Below the pieces are notes generated by a model that saw only the letters and a program-made list of their open reading frames with translations, did no database searches and had not been told where the DNA came from. From positions 1 through 20,536 of IMG/VR virus record IMGVR_UViG_3300032087_001731: a stretch of 20,536 bases of DNA; one strand, 5' to 3'. The position numbers and the translations under genes are program-made. Every line of letters starts with the position of its first letter. Within the stretch, counting starts at the first letter, position 1. Of the stretch, positions 14,351 to 19,460 are shown piece after piece. The DNA comes from a virus.

Positions 14351-16059
14351 GATGTGAAGTCCGCCAGTGGGCTGTTGTCGAAGACGGGTGTGTCGTCATG
14401 GGGGCCATCCTGTCCCGGTTCGCCAGTCTCTGTCAACCGTCCTGTCGTCTTGTCGTAATACAGGTAGGTGGCAGGTCCGGTGATCCCGGCGAAGCGGTTC
14501 TTCAGGACACGGACTGTGGTCGTGTTCCGCATCACCTCGTTCTCATGCTGCCCATTTCTTTCAAGGCCGATGACCATGTCGGAAAGTTGGGCAATGGCGG
14601 CGGAGCCTCGAAGCTGACTGAGACTGGTTGCTGCCCCGTCCTCATGACCCTGACCCTGTGGCCGTCGCAGATGACTGACCATGATGAGGCTGATGCGTAG
14701 TTCCTGTATCAGCATTCGTAGCTTCGTCACGATCTCGTCGATGGCCTTGCGTTCGTCGCCGTTCTCCTGACTGGAGACAACGATGGACAGGTGATCGAGG
14801 ACGATGTACTTGCAGTCCAGCGCCTTCGCCATGTGCCGGACACGCCCGATGATGTTGTCGAGCGTGTTCGATCCGAACGAGTCGTAGAAGAAGATGCGGT
14901 CGGTTCCGAGTGTCTGGTCGAACGCCTGTCGTAGTTCTTCCTGCGTGTACTCGGAGTCGGGAAGATGCAGCGGCTTGTTGGCGGCAATCGACATGAAACC
15001 GAGGGCCGACCGCTTGATGCCCTCTTCGAGGAACATGCAGCCGATGTTGTCCTCTGTCACGTTAAGCAGATGATACATCAGTTCACGGACGACGGCTGAC
15101 TTGCCGAGGCCTGACCCTGCCGTGAGCGTGACCAGTTCACCGACCCGGATGCCGTAGGTCATCTCCTGTAGACCGTCGTAGGGATAGCGGACTGACGGGG
15201 TGTCGTCATCCTGCGAGACCAAATCCCAGAGACCCGAGCCTCGCTTGATACCCTCGGGGGTGAACGGGAGGGCGTTCCACCAGCGCCGGGTGTAGTCCTC
15301 GACCTGTCCCCCGGCAAGGTATTCGCCTACGTCCTTCATCGGGGCGAGGTCAACGACTCGACACTTGTTCGGCTCGAACAGGTTGGCTACGTCCTCGGTC
15401 GCCCGACGACCCGCCTCGTCGTTGTCGAAGGCGAGGTAGATTGTCTCGAAGGTGTTCAGGTATTCGAGGTTGGCCTTGATGGCCTTGACCCCGGTGGCTG
15501 ACGGCATTCCGACGACAGGCCACTTCGACCCGTTCATCTGGTGTGCTGCCATGGTGTCGAGTTCCCCCTCGCAGATGGTGATCGTCTTGCCACCGCCGGG
15601 GAACAGGTTCATCCCGAACAGGACTGTCTGTTCCGACCCGTCCCATGAGAATGTTTTGTTTCTGATGTATCGTGTCTTGATGCCCTGTAGGACGCCGTCC
15701 CTGTCACGGTACGGGTACAGGTGTCGGTAGGTGACGTTGTCTACCTTGACGCCGTACTTTTCGACCACCGCCGCCGCGATCTTGCGGTCGGGGAGGACGC
15801 TGCACGACAGGCCGTTCAGCATATCGGTGAGGCGGCTGTTGGATTCTTGAGGCCGCTGGGCGGCGCTGGGCATCTGTATGACTGTGTTGTCCTTGTCCAT
15901 GTAGGGCATTACCTCTTCGAGCCGTGCGCCGGAGTAGGACTGCTCAGTCCCCCGGCAGGAGAAACAGTGGAAGTGTCCGTCGGTGTAGACGGCACCCGCG
16001 TCGGACGATCCGCACAGGTGGCATTCGATATGTGTCTTGACTGGTTCTGAATCACTCAT
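14347..16059 (-). CDS. Primase-helicase (T7 gp4-like)
   Basis: 570 residues. The N-terminal zinc-binding domain has C13-x2-C16 and C32-x2-C35. The TOPRIM primase core has 'TITICEGELDTMAAH' (catalytic E164) and 'YLAFDNDEAGRRA' (D212, D214). The RecA-like helicase has Walker A 'AGSGLGKSA' at about 314-322, a Walker B-like 'YIVLDHLSIVVS' and a downstream 'IMVSHLRRPQGQGH' motif. It would unwind the fork and lay down primers for the family A polymerase made two genes later. The ATG at 16059 overlaps the end of a 30-aa membrane peptide (8 nt), and its stop overlaps the AP2 gene start (ATGA). All residues I can check are intact. Confidence 0.95.
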   Translation of the reverse strand: MSDSEPVKTHIECHLCGSSDAGAVYTDGHFHCFSCRGTEQSYSGARLEEVMPYMDKDNTVIQMPSAAQRPQESNSRLTDMLNGLSCSVLPDRKIAAAVVEKYGVKVDNVTYRHLYPYRDRDGVLQGIKTRYIRNKTFSWDGSEQTVLFGMNLFPGGGKTITICEGELDTMAAHQMNGSKWPVVGMPSATGVKAIKANLEYLNTFETIYLAFDNDEAGRRATEDVANLFEPNKCRVVDLAPMKDVGEYLAGGQVEDYTRRWWNALPFTPEGIKRGSGLWDLVSQDDDTPSVRYPYDGLQEMTYGIRVGELVTLTAGSGLGKSAVVRELMYHLLNVTEDNIGCMFLEEGIKRSALGFMSIAANKPLHLPDSEYTQEELRQAFDQTLGTDRIFFYDSFGSNTLDNIIGRVRHMAKALDCKYIVLDHLSIVVSSQENGDERKAIDEIVTKLRMLIQELRISLIMVSHLRRPQGQGHEDGAATSLSQLRGSAAIAQLSDMVIGLERNGQHENEVMRNTTTVRVLKNRFAGITGPATYLYYDKTTGRLTETGEPGQDGPHDDTPVFDNSPLADFTS

Positions 16060-16144
16060 CGTTGCCTCGGAAGAAGATTAAGGTGAATGCAATCGCACCG
16101 AAGAGTAGTACAACTGCAAGTGGTATTGCTATGATTTCTGACAT
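16052..16144 (-). CDS. 30-aa single-pass membrane peptide
   Basis: Read directly from the sequence. Thirty residues, with a hydrophobic core at about 4-25 ('IIAIPLAVVLLFGAIAFTLI') and a short charged tail ('FRGNDE'). Its stop lies 8 nt inside the primase-helicase gene in another frame, typical of coupled phage genes. AGG lies 8 nt before the ATG. Such micropeptides in phages are often superinfection or host-membrane effectors, but nothing here says which. A chance frame cannot be ruled out, though the position and hydrophobicity argue for a real gene. Confidence 0.5.
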   Translation of the reverse strand: MSEIIAIPLAVVLLFGAIAFTLIFFRGNDE

Positions 16145-16147
16145 GTC

Positions 16148-16176
16148 TTGCCTATGTTGCAGTGCAGCATTATATT
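16148..16176 (+). promoter_or_regulatory. Sigma-70-like rightward promoter
   Basis: TTGCCT (16148-16153) and TATATT (16171-16176) are separated by exactly 17 nt. The match to the -35 consensus is 4 of 6 and to the -10 is 5 of 6. Transcription would begin near 16183 and read the small rightward gene at 16213. Confidence 0.5.
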
Positions 16177-16185
16177 ATGGCGGAG

Positions 16186-16205
16186 GCCCCATGCCGGGGC
16201 AGGAG
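16186..16205 (+). promoter_or_regulatory. Leader hairpin touching a strong ribosome binding site
   Basis: GCCCC, a five-base loop and GGGGC (16186-16200) form a short stable stem immediately followed by AGGAG (16201-16205), which is 7 nt before the ATG at 16213. The hairpin could modulate translation of the small rightward gene. Confidence 0.45.
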
Positions 16206-16212
16206 ATTCGCT

Positions 16213-16374
16213 ATGACATTCAATAACGCCACCCTTGTGTTCGATGTCTTCAATGTCGGAGGCCATGGCCGTCATGGCCGTACCTCCAGCATCTGGAACA
16301 AAATTAAACAGGGAGTAATCCGATATGGAACCGCTCGTGCTGAAGACGCTCTTCGGAACGGTCACATTTACTGA
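16213..16374 (+). CDS. Small rightward gene, 53 aa, unknown function
   Basis: 53 residues, opposite in direction to every gene around it. The sequence begins 'MTFNNATLVFDVFNVGGHGR' and ends 'GVIRYGTARAEDALRNGHIY'; it is basic and looks like a small compact or nucleic-acid-binding protein, but no family is recognised. The ATG at 16213 is chosen because AGGAG lies 7 nt upstream and a sigma-70-like promoter lies at 16148-16176; the earlier ATG at 16162 lies within the promoter. A palindrome GGCCATGGCC lies inside the coding sequence. Its stop is 6 nt from that of the leftward 58-aa gene, so the two converge. It could be a regulatory or early gene that interferes with leftward transcription; this is inference. 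Confidence 0.55.
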   Translation: MTFNNATLVFDVFNVGGHGRHGRTSSIWNKIKQGVIRYGTARAEDALRNGHIY

Positions 16375-16380
16375 CCGCAC

Positions 16381-16557
16381 CTACAGGCTGGAAAGCCCAG
16401 TCTTTGGTTTGGATTTGTCGTGGACTTTCCCGTCCACCTTCACCCAGACCAAGGGATCGTAGAACTTTCCGTAACGATTCCAGAGCCATCGAGGGTTCCG
16501 TACCGGTTTGAAATCCGGGAAGACCCTCGATGCGTTCAACTGTTTCCACTGCGCCAT
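16381..16557 (-). CDS. W/Y-rich basic protein, 58 aa
   Basis: Read directly from the sequence. 58 residues, 'MAQWKQLNASRVFPDFKPVR' then 'PRWLWNRYGKFYDPLVWVKV', rich in Trp, Tyr, Lys and Arg with few acidic residues. AGGA lies 7 nt before the ATG, and a near-consensus leftward promoter lies just upstream, so this is the first gene of the replication transcript. Two other frames across this stretch (16304-16600 leftward, 16325-16462 rightward) are less protein-like. The function is unknown; the composition suggests binding to nucleic acid or protein. Confidence 0.6.
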   Translation of the reverse strand: MAQWKQLNASRVFPDFKPVRNPRWLWNRYGKFYDPLVWVKVDGKVHDKSKPKTGLSSL

Positions 16558-16583
16558 GGTGAAATCCTGTAATTGATTGGTGG

Positions 16584-16664
16584 TTACTCATCATTATCAA
16601 CTACCTCACCACCGTTGTCAATGGACTCCTTTATCCTCACGTGCCTATTCAGCGCCTCACACAA
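16584..16664 (-). CDS. Possible 26-aa peptide overlapping a promoter
   Basis: A TTG-initiated frame of 26 residues ('CEALNRHVRIKESIDNGGEV' near its middle, ending in 'DNDE') starts within the last codons of the beta-helix gene. It is protein-like, but the TTG has only a weak ribosome binding site and the frame covers the promoter at 16593-16621. It may be a chance frame. Confidence 0.25.
   Translation of the reverse strand: MCEALNRHVRIKESIDNGGEVVDNDE
16593..16621 (-). promoter_or_regulatory. Near-consensus sigma-70 promoter for the replication module
   Basis: On the minus strand TTGACA (complement of 16616-16621) is a perfect -35. After 17 nt, GATAAT (complement of 16593-16598) matches 5 of 6 bases of the -10. 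The start would be near 16586, about 30 nt before the ATG of the 58-aa gene. It would drive the leftward run through primase-helicase and polymerase using host RNA polymerase. Confidence 0.7.
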
Positions 16665-17439
16665 TCTCAACCAACTTATATCGCTTGTCATTCATTTCAA
16701 TAAAGATGTCTTCATTGGTATCAGACTTTTCTGCACGGCCAGTGAGTCGATCACATGCATCGCCAGAGACCCTAGCACTGTAATTGACCCAAGCATTGCC
16801 AGAGACCCGAGCATTACCAAAGACCTTAGCATTGCTAAAGACCCGAGCATTGCCAAAGACCCAAGCATCGCCAGAGACCTTAGCATTGTCAAAGACCTGA
16901 GCATCGCCAAAGACCCAAGCATCGTCAAAGACCCGAGCATCGCCACAGACCCCAGCATTGCCGTAGACCTGAGCATTGTCATAGACCCGAGCATTGCCAA
17001 AGACCTTAGCATCGCCAAGGACCTGAGCATTGTCATAGACCTCAGCATCGTGAAAGACCCGAGCATTGCCAAAGACCCAAGCATTGCCAAAGACCTCAGC
17101 ATCGCCAAAGACCCAAGCATTATCATAGACCTTAGCACCGCCAGAGACCCAAGCATCGCCAGAGACCTTAGCATTGCCAAAGACCCTAGCATTGCCAAAG
17201 ACCCCAGCTTTGCCGTAGACCTGAGCATCGCCAAAGACCTCAGCATCGTGAAAGACCCGAGCATTGCCAAAGACCTGAGCTTCGGCTCCTACATATGCAG
17301 TCTCATCAACAGTAGCGGTATCAGCAACCCATCCACCACCTTTAGGGTGTTTGTGAGCCGGGACTGGACCATTGCCGTCATCAAAATCAAACGTAGTCAT
17401 CGTCTCTCTATCTCTGTGCTTCTTGGTTTCGTTAATCAT
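16657..17439 (-). CDS. Left-handed beta-helix (hexapeptide-repeat) protein, 260 aa
   Basis: 260 residues. After an N-terminal part ('MINETKKHRDRETMTTFDFD'), residues 37-228 are 32 uninterrupted six-residue repeats of the form x-V-(F/Y/S)-(G/D/H)-(N/D)-A, such as RVFGNA, EVFHDA-like and KVSGDA. This is the left-handed beta-helix pattern; three hexads per turn would give about 11 turns. The C-terminal 32 residues ('NEDIFIEMNDKRYKLVEIV') leave the repeat. Most hexapeptide proteins are acyltransferases, but no catalytic His loop is visible, so a binding, spacer or structural role is more likely. The ATG at 17439 has the strong AAGGAGAGGAA upstream and a promoter behind it. ATG 17400 is an alternative. 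The 18-bp repeat units leave the other strand and frames open as well, which is an artefact. Confidence 0.85.
   Translation of the reverse strand: MINETKKHRDRETMTTFDFDDGNGPVPAHKHPKGGGWVADTATVDETAYVGAEAQVFGNARVFHDAEVFGDAQVYGKAGVFGNARVFGNAKVSGDAWVSGGAKVYDNAWVFGDAEVFGNAWVFGNARVFHDAEVYDNAQVLGDAKVFGNARVYDNAQVYGNAGVCGDARVFDDAWVFGDAQVFDNAKVSGDAWVFGNARVFSNAKVFGNARVSGNAWVNYSARVSGDACDRLTGRAEKSDTNEDIFIEMNDKRYKLVEIV
16756..17331 (-). repeat. 18-bp tandem coding repeat array (32 units)
   Basis: Each unit encodes one hexad of the beta-helix. Units differ mainly at codons for residues 1, 3 and 4, while the GCNxxxGTN framework stays fixed. Such an array can expand or shrink by slippage or recombination. It is not a CRISPR: there are no spacers. 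Confidence 0.85.
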
Positions 17440-17458
17440 TGGGGTTCCTCTCCTTAAA

Positions 17459-17486
17459 AGGATAGCAAGTCTGTATTTCGTGTCAA
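17459..17486 (-). promoter_or_regulatory. Leftward sigma-70-like promoter of the beta-helix gene
   Basis: TTGACA (complement of 17481-17486) and TATCCT (complement of 17459-17464) are 16 nt apart. The -35 is perfect and the -10 matches 4 of 6. The start would be close to the ribosome binding site AAGGAGAGG and the ATG at 17439, giving a very short leader. Confidence 0.6.
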
Positions 17487-17495
17487 CGTTCCCGT

Positions 17496-17514
17496 TAGTA
17501 CCAGATCGGTACTA
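17496..17514. promoter_or_regulatory. Inverted repeat upstream of the leftward promoter (operator-like)
   Basis: TAGTACC and GGTACTA, perfect 7-bp arms separated by AGATC, lie 10 nt upstream of the -35 hexamer at 17481-17486. Size and symmetry fit a dimeric repressor or activator site; a helix-turn-helix gene lies about 500 bp away. Confidence 0.45.
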
Positions 17515-17576
17515 TCTTTGGTGATCCTGTCCCACAGGCCCGACAATAAATGCCGGATTTCTGCGGGTTTCAGGGG

Positions 17577-17612
17577 TGCGACAATTTGTCCTATTGTGGA
17601 GTCGGTGTCGCA
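17577..17612. repeat. Nested inverted repeats (TGCGACA...TGTCGCA and GACAATTTGTC)
   Basis: A perfect 7-bp inverted repeat spans 17577-17583 and 17606-17612. The left arm overlaps an 11-bp palindrome GACAATTTGTC (17580-17590). These lie within the broken zinc-ribbon stretch and may be operator or RNA-structure elements. Confidence 0.4.
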
Positions 17613-17617
17613 GCGGC

Positions 17618-17644
17618 TACATATCTATGTATCGAGTTTGATAC
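17618..17644. repeat. Two overlapping short inverted repeats (TACATA/TATGTA; GTATC/GATAC)
   Basis: TACATA-TC-TATGTA (17618-17631) overlaps GTATC-GAGTTT-GATAC (17629-17644). They cover the amber codon of the broken zinc-ribbon frame. Regulator binding is possible, but short AT-rich symmetry also arises by chance. Confidence 0.35.
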
Positions 17645-17670
17645 ACTCCGTAGTTTCTTCCATTGTTACT

Positions 17671-17718
17671 TTATTTCTTCTCTTCTGCATCGAATGTTTG
17701 TTGTCGGTCGTAATCCAT
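17671..17718 (-). CDS. Possible 15-aa peptide coupled to the 44-aa membrane protein
   Basis: An ATG overlaps the stop of the 44-aa gene (TGATG), and the frame runs 'MDYDRQQTFDAEEKK' to TAA. It is acidic and short; the coupling is its only support. Confidence 0.2.
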   Translation of the reverse strand: MDYDRQQTFDAEEKK

Positions 17719-17852
17719 CAGAGGTCATCCCAGTCGGCAGTCATCACCAGACGACCACCGATGACGAATACGACGAGGGCTGCGACGGGGTGTACCATCA
17801 GTAGTCCGGTAGACCCCGCCATGATAAGAACTCCTAACATTCCTTTTGTCAT
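17718..17852 (-). CDS. 44-aa membrane protein
   Basis: Read directly from the sequence. 44 residues. Hydrophobic stretches at about 5-19 ('MLGVLIMAGSTGLLM') and 22-37 ('PVAALVVFVIGGRLVM') form either one long or two short membrane segments, and the end is acidic ('TADWDDL'). The ATG overlaps the stop of the zinc-ribbon gene by four bases (ATGA), so translation is coupled. The role is unknown; small membrane peptides in an early phage block often act on the host envelope. Confidence 0.55.
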   Translation of the reverse strand: MTKGMLGVLIMAGSTGLLMVHPVAALVVFVIGGRLVMTADWDDL

Positions 17853-17965
17853 TTGATGTCGTACTGCTTCCAGCACTGGGGGCAGTAGAACAGACCGCCC
17901 GACCTGATGTCGGCTCTCCGACTACCGCAGTCGTCACACGGTGGTCGTCCGTCATTCATCGTCAT
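17849..17965 (-). CDS. Zinc-ribbon protein, 38 aa
   Basis: 38 residues from the ATG at 17965 (a second ATG two codons later is equally good). 'PPCDDCGSRRADIRSGGLFY' is followed by 'CPQCWKQYDIK': two Cys-x2-Cys knuckles 14 residues apart, a complete minimal zinc ribbon. Such proteins bind nucleic acid or a partner protein. A longer version from a GTG at 18052 has a well-spaced GGGGAG and overlaps the previous stop (GTGA), but its extra 29 residues use atypical codons and overlap a better frame, so I prefer the short form. It is coupled to the next gene by ATGA. Confidence 0.6.
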   Translation of the reverse strand: MTMNDGRPPCDDCGSRRADIRSGGLFYCPQCWKQYDIK

Positions 17966-18059
17966 CGGAAAGATTTCCGACCTGTCGGGCTTCTCCAGCC
18001 TCCGAGTACCATAGTTCGAGACCGTCGAGGAACTCTCTGATGTCGTCTTCACTGGGCAC
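17952..18059 (-). CDS. Small acidic protein, about 35 aa
   Basis: The frame reads 'PSEDDIREFLDGLELWYSEA' and ends 'GNLSDDDE': acidic and amphipathic, with third-position C preference like its neighbours. No ATG is present. The start could be a GTG at 18059, or one at 18095 that has AGGAG 10 nt upstream and would overlap the helix-turn-helix gene by 47 nt. Its stop lies 8-14 nt inside the zinc-ribbon gene. No function is recognised; an acidic DNA-mimic or adaptor is one thought, unsupported by motif. Confidence 0.4.
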   Translation of the reverse strand: MPSEDDIREFLDGLELWYSEAGEARQVGNLSDDDE

Positions 18060-18327
18060 CTCCCCGGCCACGGACGTTACGTAGCTGACGGCCACGGGGG
18101 TCACGCTCCTGTAGATATTCCCAGAGCGATTGGAGACAGACCTCGTTGTGGTTCTTTCTGTCGGCTGACCATCCTCCCTGTCCTGCCCTGACCATGTCGA
18201 TTCGTCCTGCGTATCCTGCTTGTCTGATCCCACCTGCACTGATCTCTCCTTTGAATAGGTCTGCTGCCTGTTTGATGGTGACGTAGCCTGTCGGGCTGAT
18301 CTGTCGGAGGTTGTAACGGTTGTTCAT
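18049..18327 (-). CDS. Helix-turn-helix protein, 92 aa
   Basis: 92 residues. 'YVTIKQAADLFKGEISAGGIRQAGYAGRI' (about 15-43) reads as a MerR/excisionase-like helix-turn-helix: a Thr/Ile start, an AAD-L helix, a turn, then a recognition helix followed by a wing ('VRAGQGGWSADRKNHNEVCL'). The tail is Arg-rich ('RDPRGRQLRNVRGRGG'). It may regulate the promoters and palindromes a few hundred bases downstream, or act in excision-like DNA bending, though no integrase is seen. Its ATG overlaps the preceding stop by four bases (ATGA). Confidence 0.65.
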   Translation of the reverse strand: MNNRYNLRQISPTGYVTIKQAADLFKGEISAGGIRQAGYAGRIDMVRAGQGGWSADRKNHNEVCLQSLWEYLQERDPRGRQLRNVRGRGGAQ

Positions 18328-18485
18328 TCTACTTCTACCTTCATTTGGTTGTTGTCGATTCCGAACAGTCGGATGGTGAACTCTTGTCCCGAGGCGTCGG
18401 TGGCCGTGACGTAGGTTACTTTGTAGAAGTCACGATCCTCTGACTTGACCTTGATTGCCTCGATGTCGTGGTAGGTTACTTCCAT
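18324..18485 (-). CDS. Small protein of unknown function, 53 aa
   Basis: 53 residues, 'MEVTYHDIEAIKVKSEDRDF' then 'YKVTYVTATDASGQEFTIRL': a beta-strand-rich small domain with no Cys and no membrane segment. The ATG at 18485 is chosen over a longer frame from 18593 because GAGGA lies about 7 nt upstream, and it reduces overlap with the previous gene to 10 nt. The stop overlaps the helix-turn-helix start. Function unknown. Confidence 0.65.
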   Translation of the reverse strand: MEVTYHDIEAIKVKSEDRDFYKVTYVTATDASGQEFTIRLFGIDNNQMKVEVE

Positions 18486-18685
18486 GGTATTCCTCGCTTC
18501 TCTGTTCGTCGGAGAATTTTTCTCCAGATGCTGATATGGATACGTGATCTGTCGGTGGTTGTCGGGCTGGTCGCTGACCTGAGACGGACCCACTTGCGTC
18601 CGACCTGACCTTCGACCATCCGTAGCCCTGAACCTATGCGGGGCATCTCATCTTCGAGATGTACCCAGCCCCTGTAGTCAGCCAT
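18476..18685 (-). CDS. Small basic protein of unknown function, 69 aa
   Basis: 69 residues, strongly basic in its second half ('VGRKWVRLRSATSPTTTDRS', 'SIWRKILRRTEKRG'). 'MADYRGWVHLEDEMPRIGSG' opens the protein. GGAGGGG about 7 nt upstream of the ATG at 18685 gives a good start, and the gene overlaps its neighbours by 8 and 10 nt in other frames. The basic composition suggests nucleic-acid binding, without a known motif. Confidence 0.6.
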   Translation of the reverse strand: MADYRGWVHLEDEMPRIGSGLRMVEGQVGRKWVRLRSATSPTTTDRSRIHISIWRKILRRTEKRGIPWK

Positions 18686-19082
18686 CCTTCGGCCCCTCCC
18701 AGTATCCGTAGATCATCTTATGGGTGCTGTCCCATGTGTCGTGGGCAACACCGTCGATGACGGCTACAAAGTGCCGTGCCATTCGGGCTATCACACGCCC
18801 CTTTGGCATGTCGCGGACGTAGGCTTTACGGCCTTTGAATTTTGGGGCTGCTACCCAAGTCCATCCATGTGCTGCCAACACTTTGTCGAAATCATCCTTG
18901 TAGATGCCGTTTCTGGCGCTACGGACTCCGTCCCGACCTTTGGCATTAGCCTCTGCCAATTTGTCGTAGGCTTCCCTGTAATCCATTTGCAGGGCGATTG
19001 CCATGGCACGTGCCGCGCAGTCATCGGCTGTGCCTTTGAAGTACTGGCTGCGACCGCCGTCGCTGTAGGTGTAGTCAGCCAT
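18678..19082 (-). CDS. Papain-like cysteine-protease-fold protein, 134 aa
   Basis: 134 residues. The order of C22 ('ADDCAARAMAIAL'), H104 ('ARHFVAVIDGVAHDTWDS') and D115 or D118 matches a papain/transglutaminase-like Cys-His-Asp triad. The surrounding pattern 'D-C-x-x-R-A...Y-x-x-x-Y/W-x-x-L' resembles short phage and bacterial proteins of that fold. It may be a small peptidase, amidase or a host-targeting effector; the sequence does not show its substrate. AGGAGG lies 5 nt upstream of the ATG, an excellent ribosome binding site, suggesting strong expression. The 117 nt upstream of it (19083-19199) hold no clear gene. Confidence 0.7.
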   Translation of the reverse strand: MADYTYSDGGRSQYFKGTADDCAARAMAIALQMDYREAYDKLAEANAKGRDGVRSARNGIYKDDFDKVLAAHGWTWVAAPKFKGRKAYVRDMPKGRVIARMARHFVAVIDGVAHDTWDSTHKMIYGYWEGPKDG

Positions 19083-19199
19083 ATCGGCCTCCTGTTGTTG
19101 TTGACCCTCATAGAGTATTCGATGGTCACTGAAAAGTCTACCCCAGTTCTTGAAATATTATTGCGTTAGCTGTGCATCTGGTGCATGGCTGGTATGTCG

Positions 19200-19460
19200 T
19201 CAGTGCATAGCTGTCGTTGTGTCGTCGATGTCGTCGAATCGCATGATGGCCTCGACACCACAGGCCACGAGGTGGGCGGCAACATCGACGGAATCGTCCG
19301 ACTTCTCCAGTTGTCCTATAATAAATGATAGATAATCTCGATTCGGGTCTGTCCGGGCGATGTTGTCGGCCAGTTCTACACACAGATCGTGGAGTTCATC
19401 CCCTGCTTCTCGTATTCTTCCGGCGAGACGAACCATGTCGGCTCTGACGTCTTGTTCCAT
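19200..19460 (-). CDS. Helical protein of unknown function, 86 aa
   Basis: 86 residues from the ATG at 19460, chosen because AAGGA lies 9 nt upstream; the frame is open for 68 more codons upstream, but that part runs through the 177-aa gene and is Pro/Arg-rich. The body 'MEQDVRADMVRLAGRIREAG' and 'DELHDLCVELADNIART' is long-helical, then 'DYLSFIIGQLEKSDDSVDVA'. It overlaps the 177-aa gene by 85 nt in another frame, the longest such overlap I accept here; an ATG at 19436 would shorten it to 61 nt. Function unknown. Confidence 0.55.
   Translation of the reverse strand: MEQDVRADMVRLAGRIREAGDELHDLCVELADNIARTDPNRDYLSFIIGQLEKSDDSVDVAAHLVACGVEAIMRFDDIDDTTTAMH

Larger units (their letters stand above)
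17495..17663 (-). pseudogene. Probable broken zinc-ribbon gene
   Basis: From an ATG at 17663 the frame reads 'MEETTECIKLDT', meets an amber TAG (17625-17627), and continues with 'ICSRCDTDSTIGQIVAPLKP' (Cys-x2-Cys). One base further on, the neighbouring frame continues 'KSGIYCRACGTGSPKIVPIW' (Cys-x2-Cys) and stops at 17495. Dropping a single A near 'CTGAAACCC' would join the two knuckles into a normal zinc ribbon, spaced much like the intact one at 17849-17965. The remnant ends 9 bases before the -35 of the next promoter, where a real gene would end. It could instead be two sequencing errors, a programmed frameshift, or chance. Confidence 0.35.

Noticed and set aside
16325-16462. Second small rightward frame (45 codons) with GGGAG upstream
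   Set aside because: It overlaps the 53-aa gene by 50 nt and runs antisense to the more convincing 58-aa leftward gene.
16304-16600. Leftward 98-codon frame
   Set aside because: It covers the same stretch as the 58-aa gene in another frame, extends over the promoter, and is less protein-like than the W/Y-rich frame with AGGA.
16756-17331. Repeat array considered as a CRISPR
   Set aside because: Units are contiguous 18-mers with no spacers, and they code for hexapeptides.
16573-17457. Long rightward frame of PSIAKDLSI-type repeats (294 codons) and a second leftward MLRSLAML-type frame
   Set aside because: Both are produced by the 18-bp periodicity of the beta-helix gene. The frame read as x-V-F-G-N-A matches a known fold and has a promoter and ribosome binding site.
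17518-17856. Rightward frame of 112 codons across the regulatory stretch
   Set aside because: It has no ribosome binding site, its second half is antisense to the 44-aa membrane gene, and its composition is not protein-like.
19083-19199. TAGACT-N17-TACTCT as a promoter for the cysteine-protease-like gene
   Set aside because: It matches only 4 of 6 and 3 of 6 consensus bases; too weak to list.
19138-19383. Leftward 81-codon frame with a Cys-x2-Cys near its end
   Set aside because: No usable start lies near the Cys part, and the N-terminal part is a shadow of the 86-aa gene.
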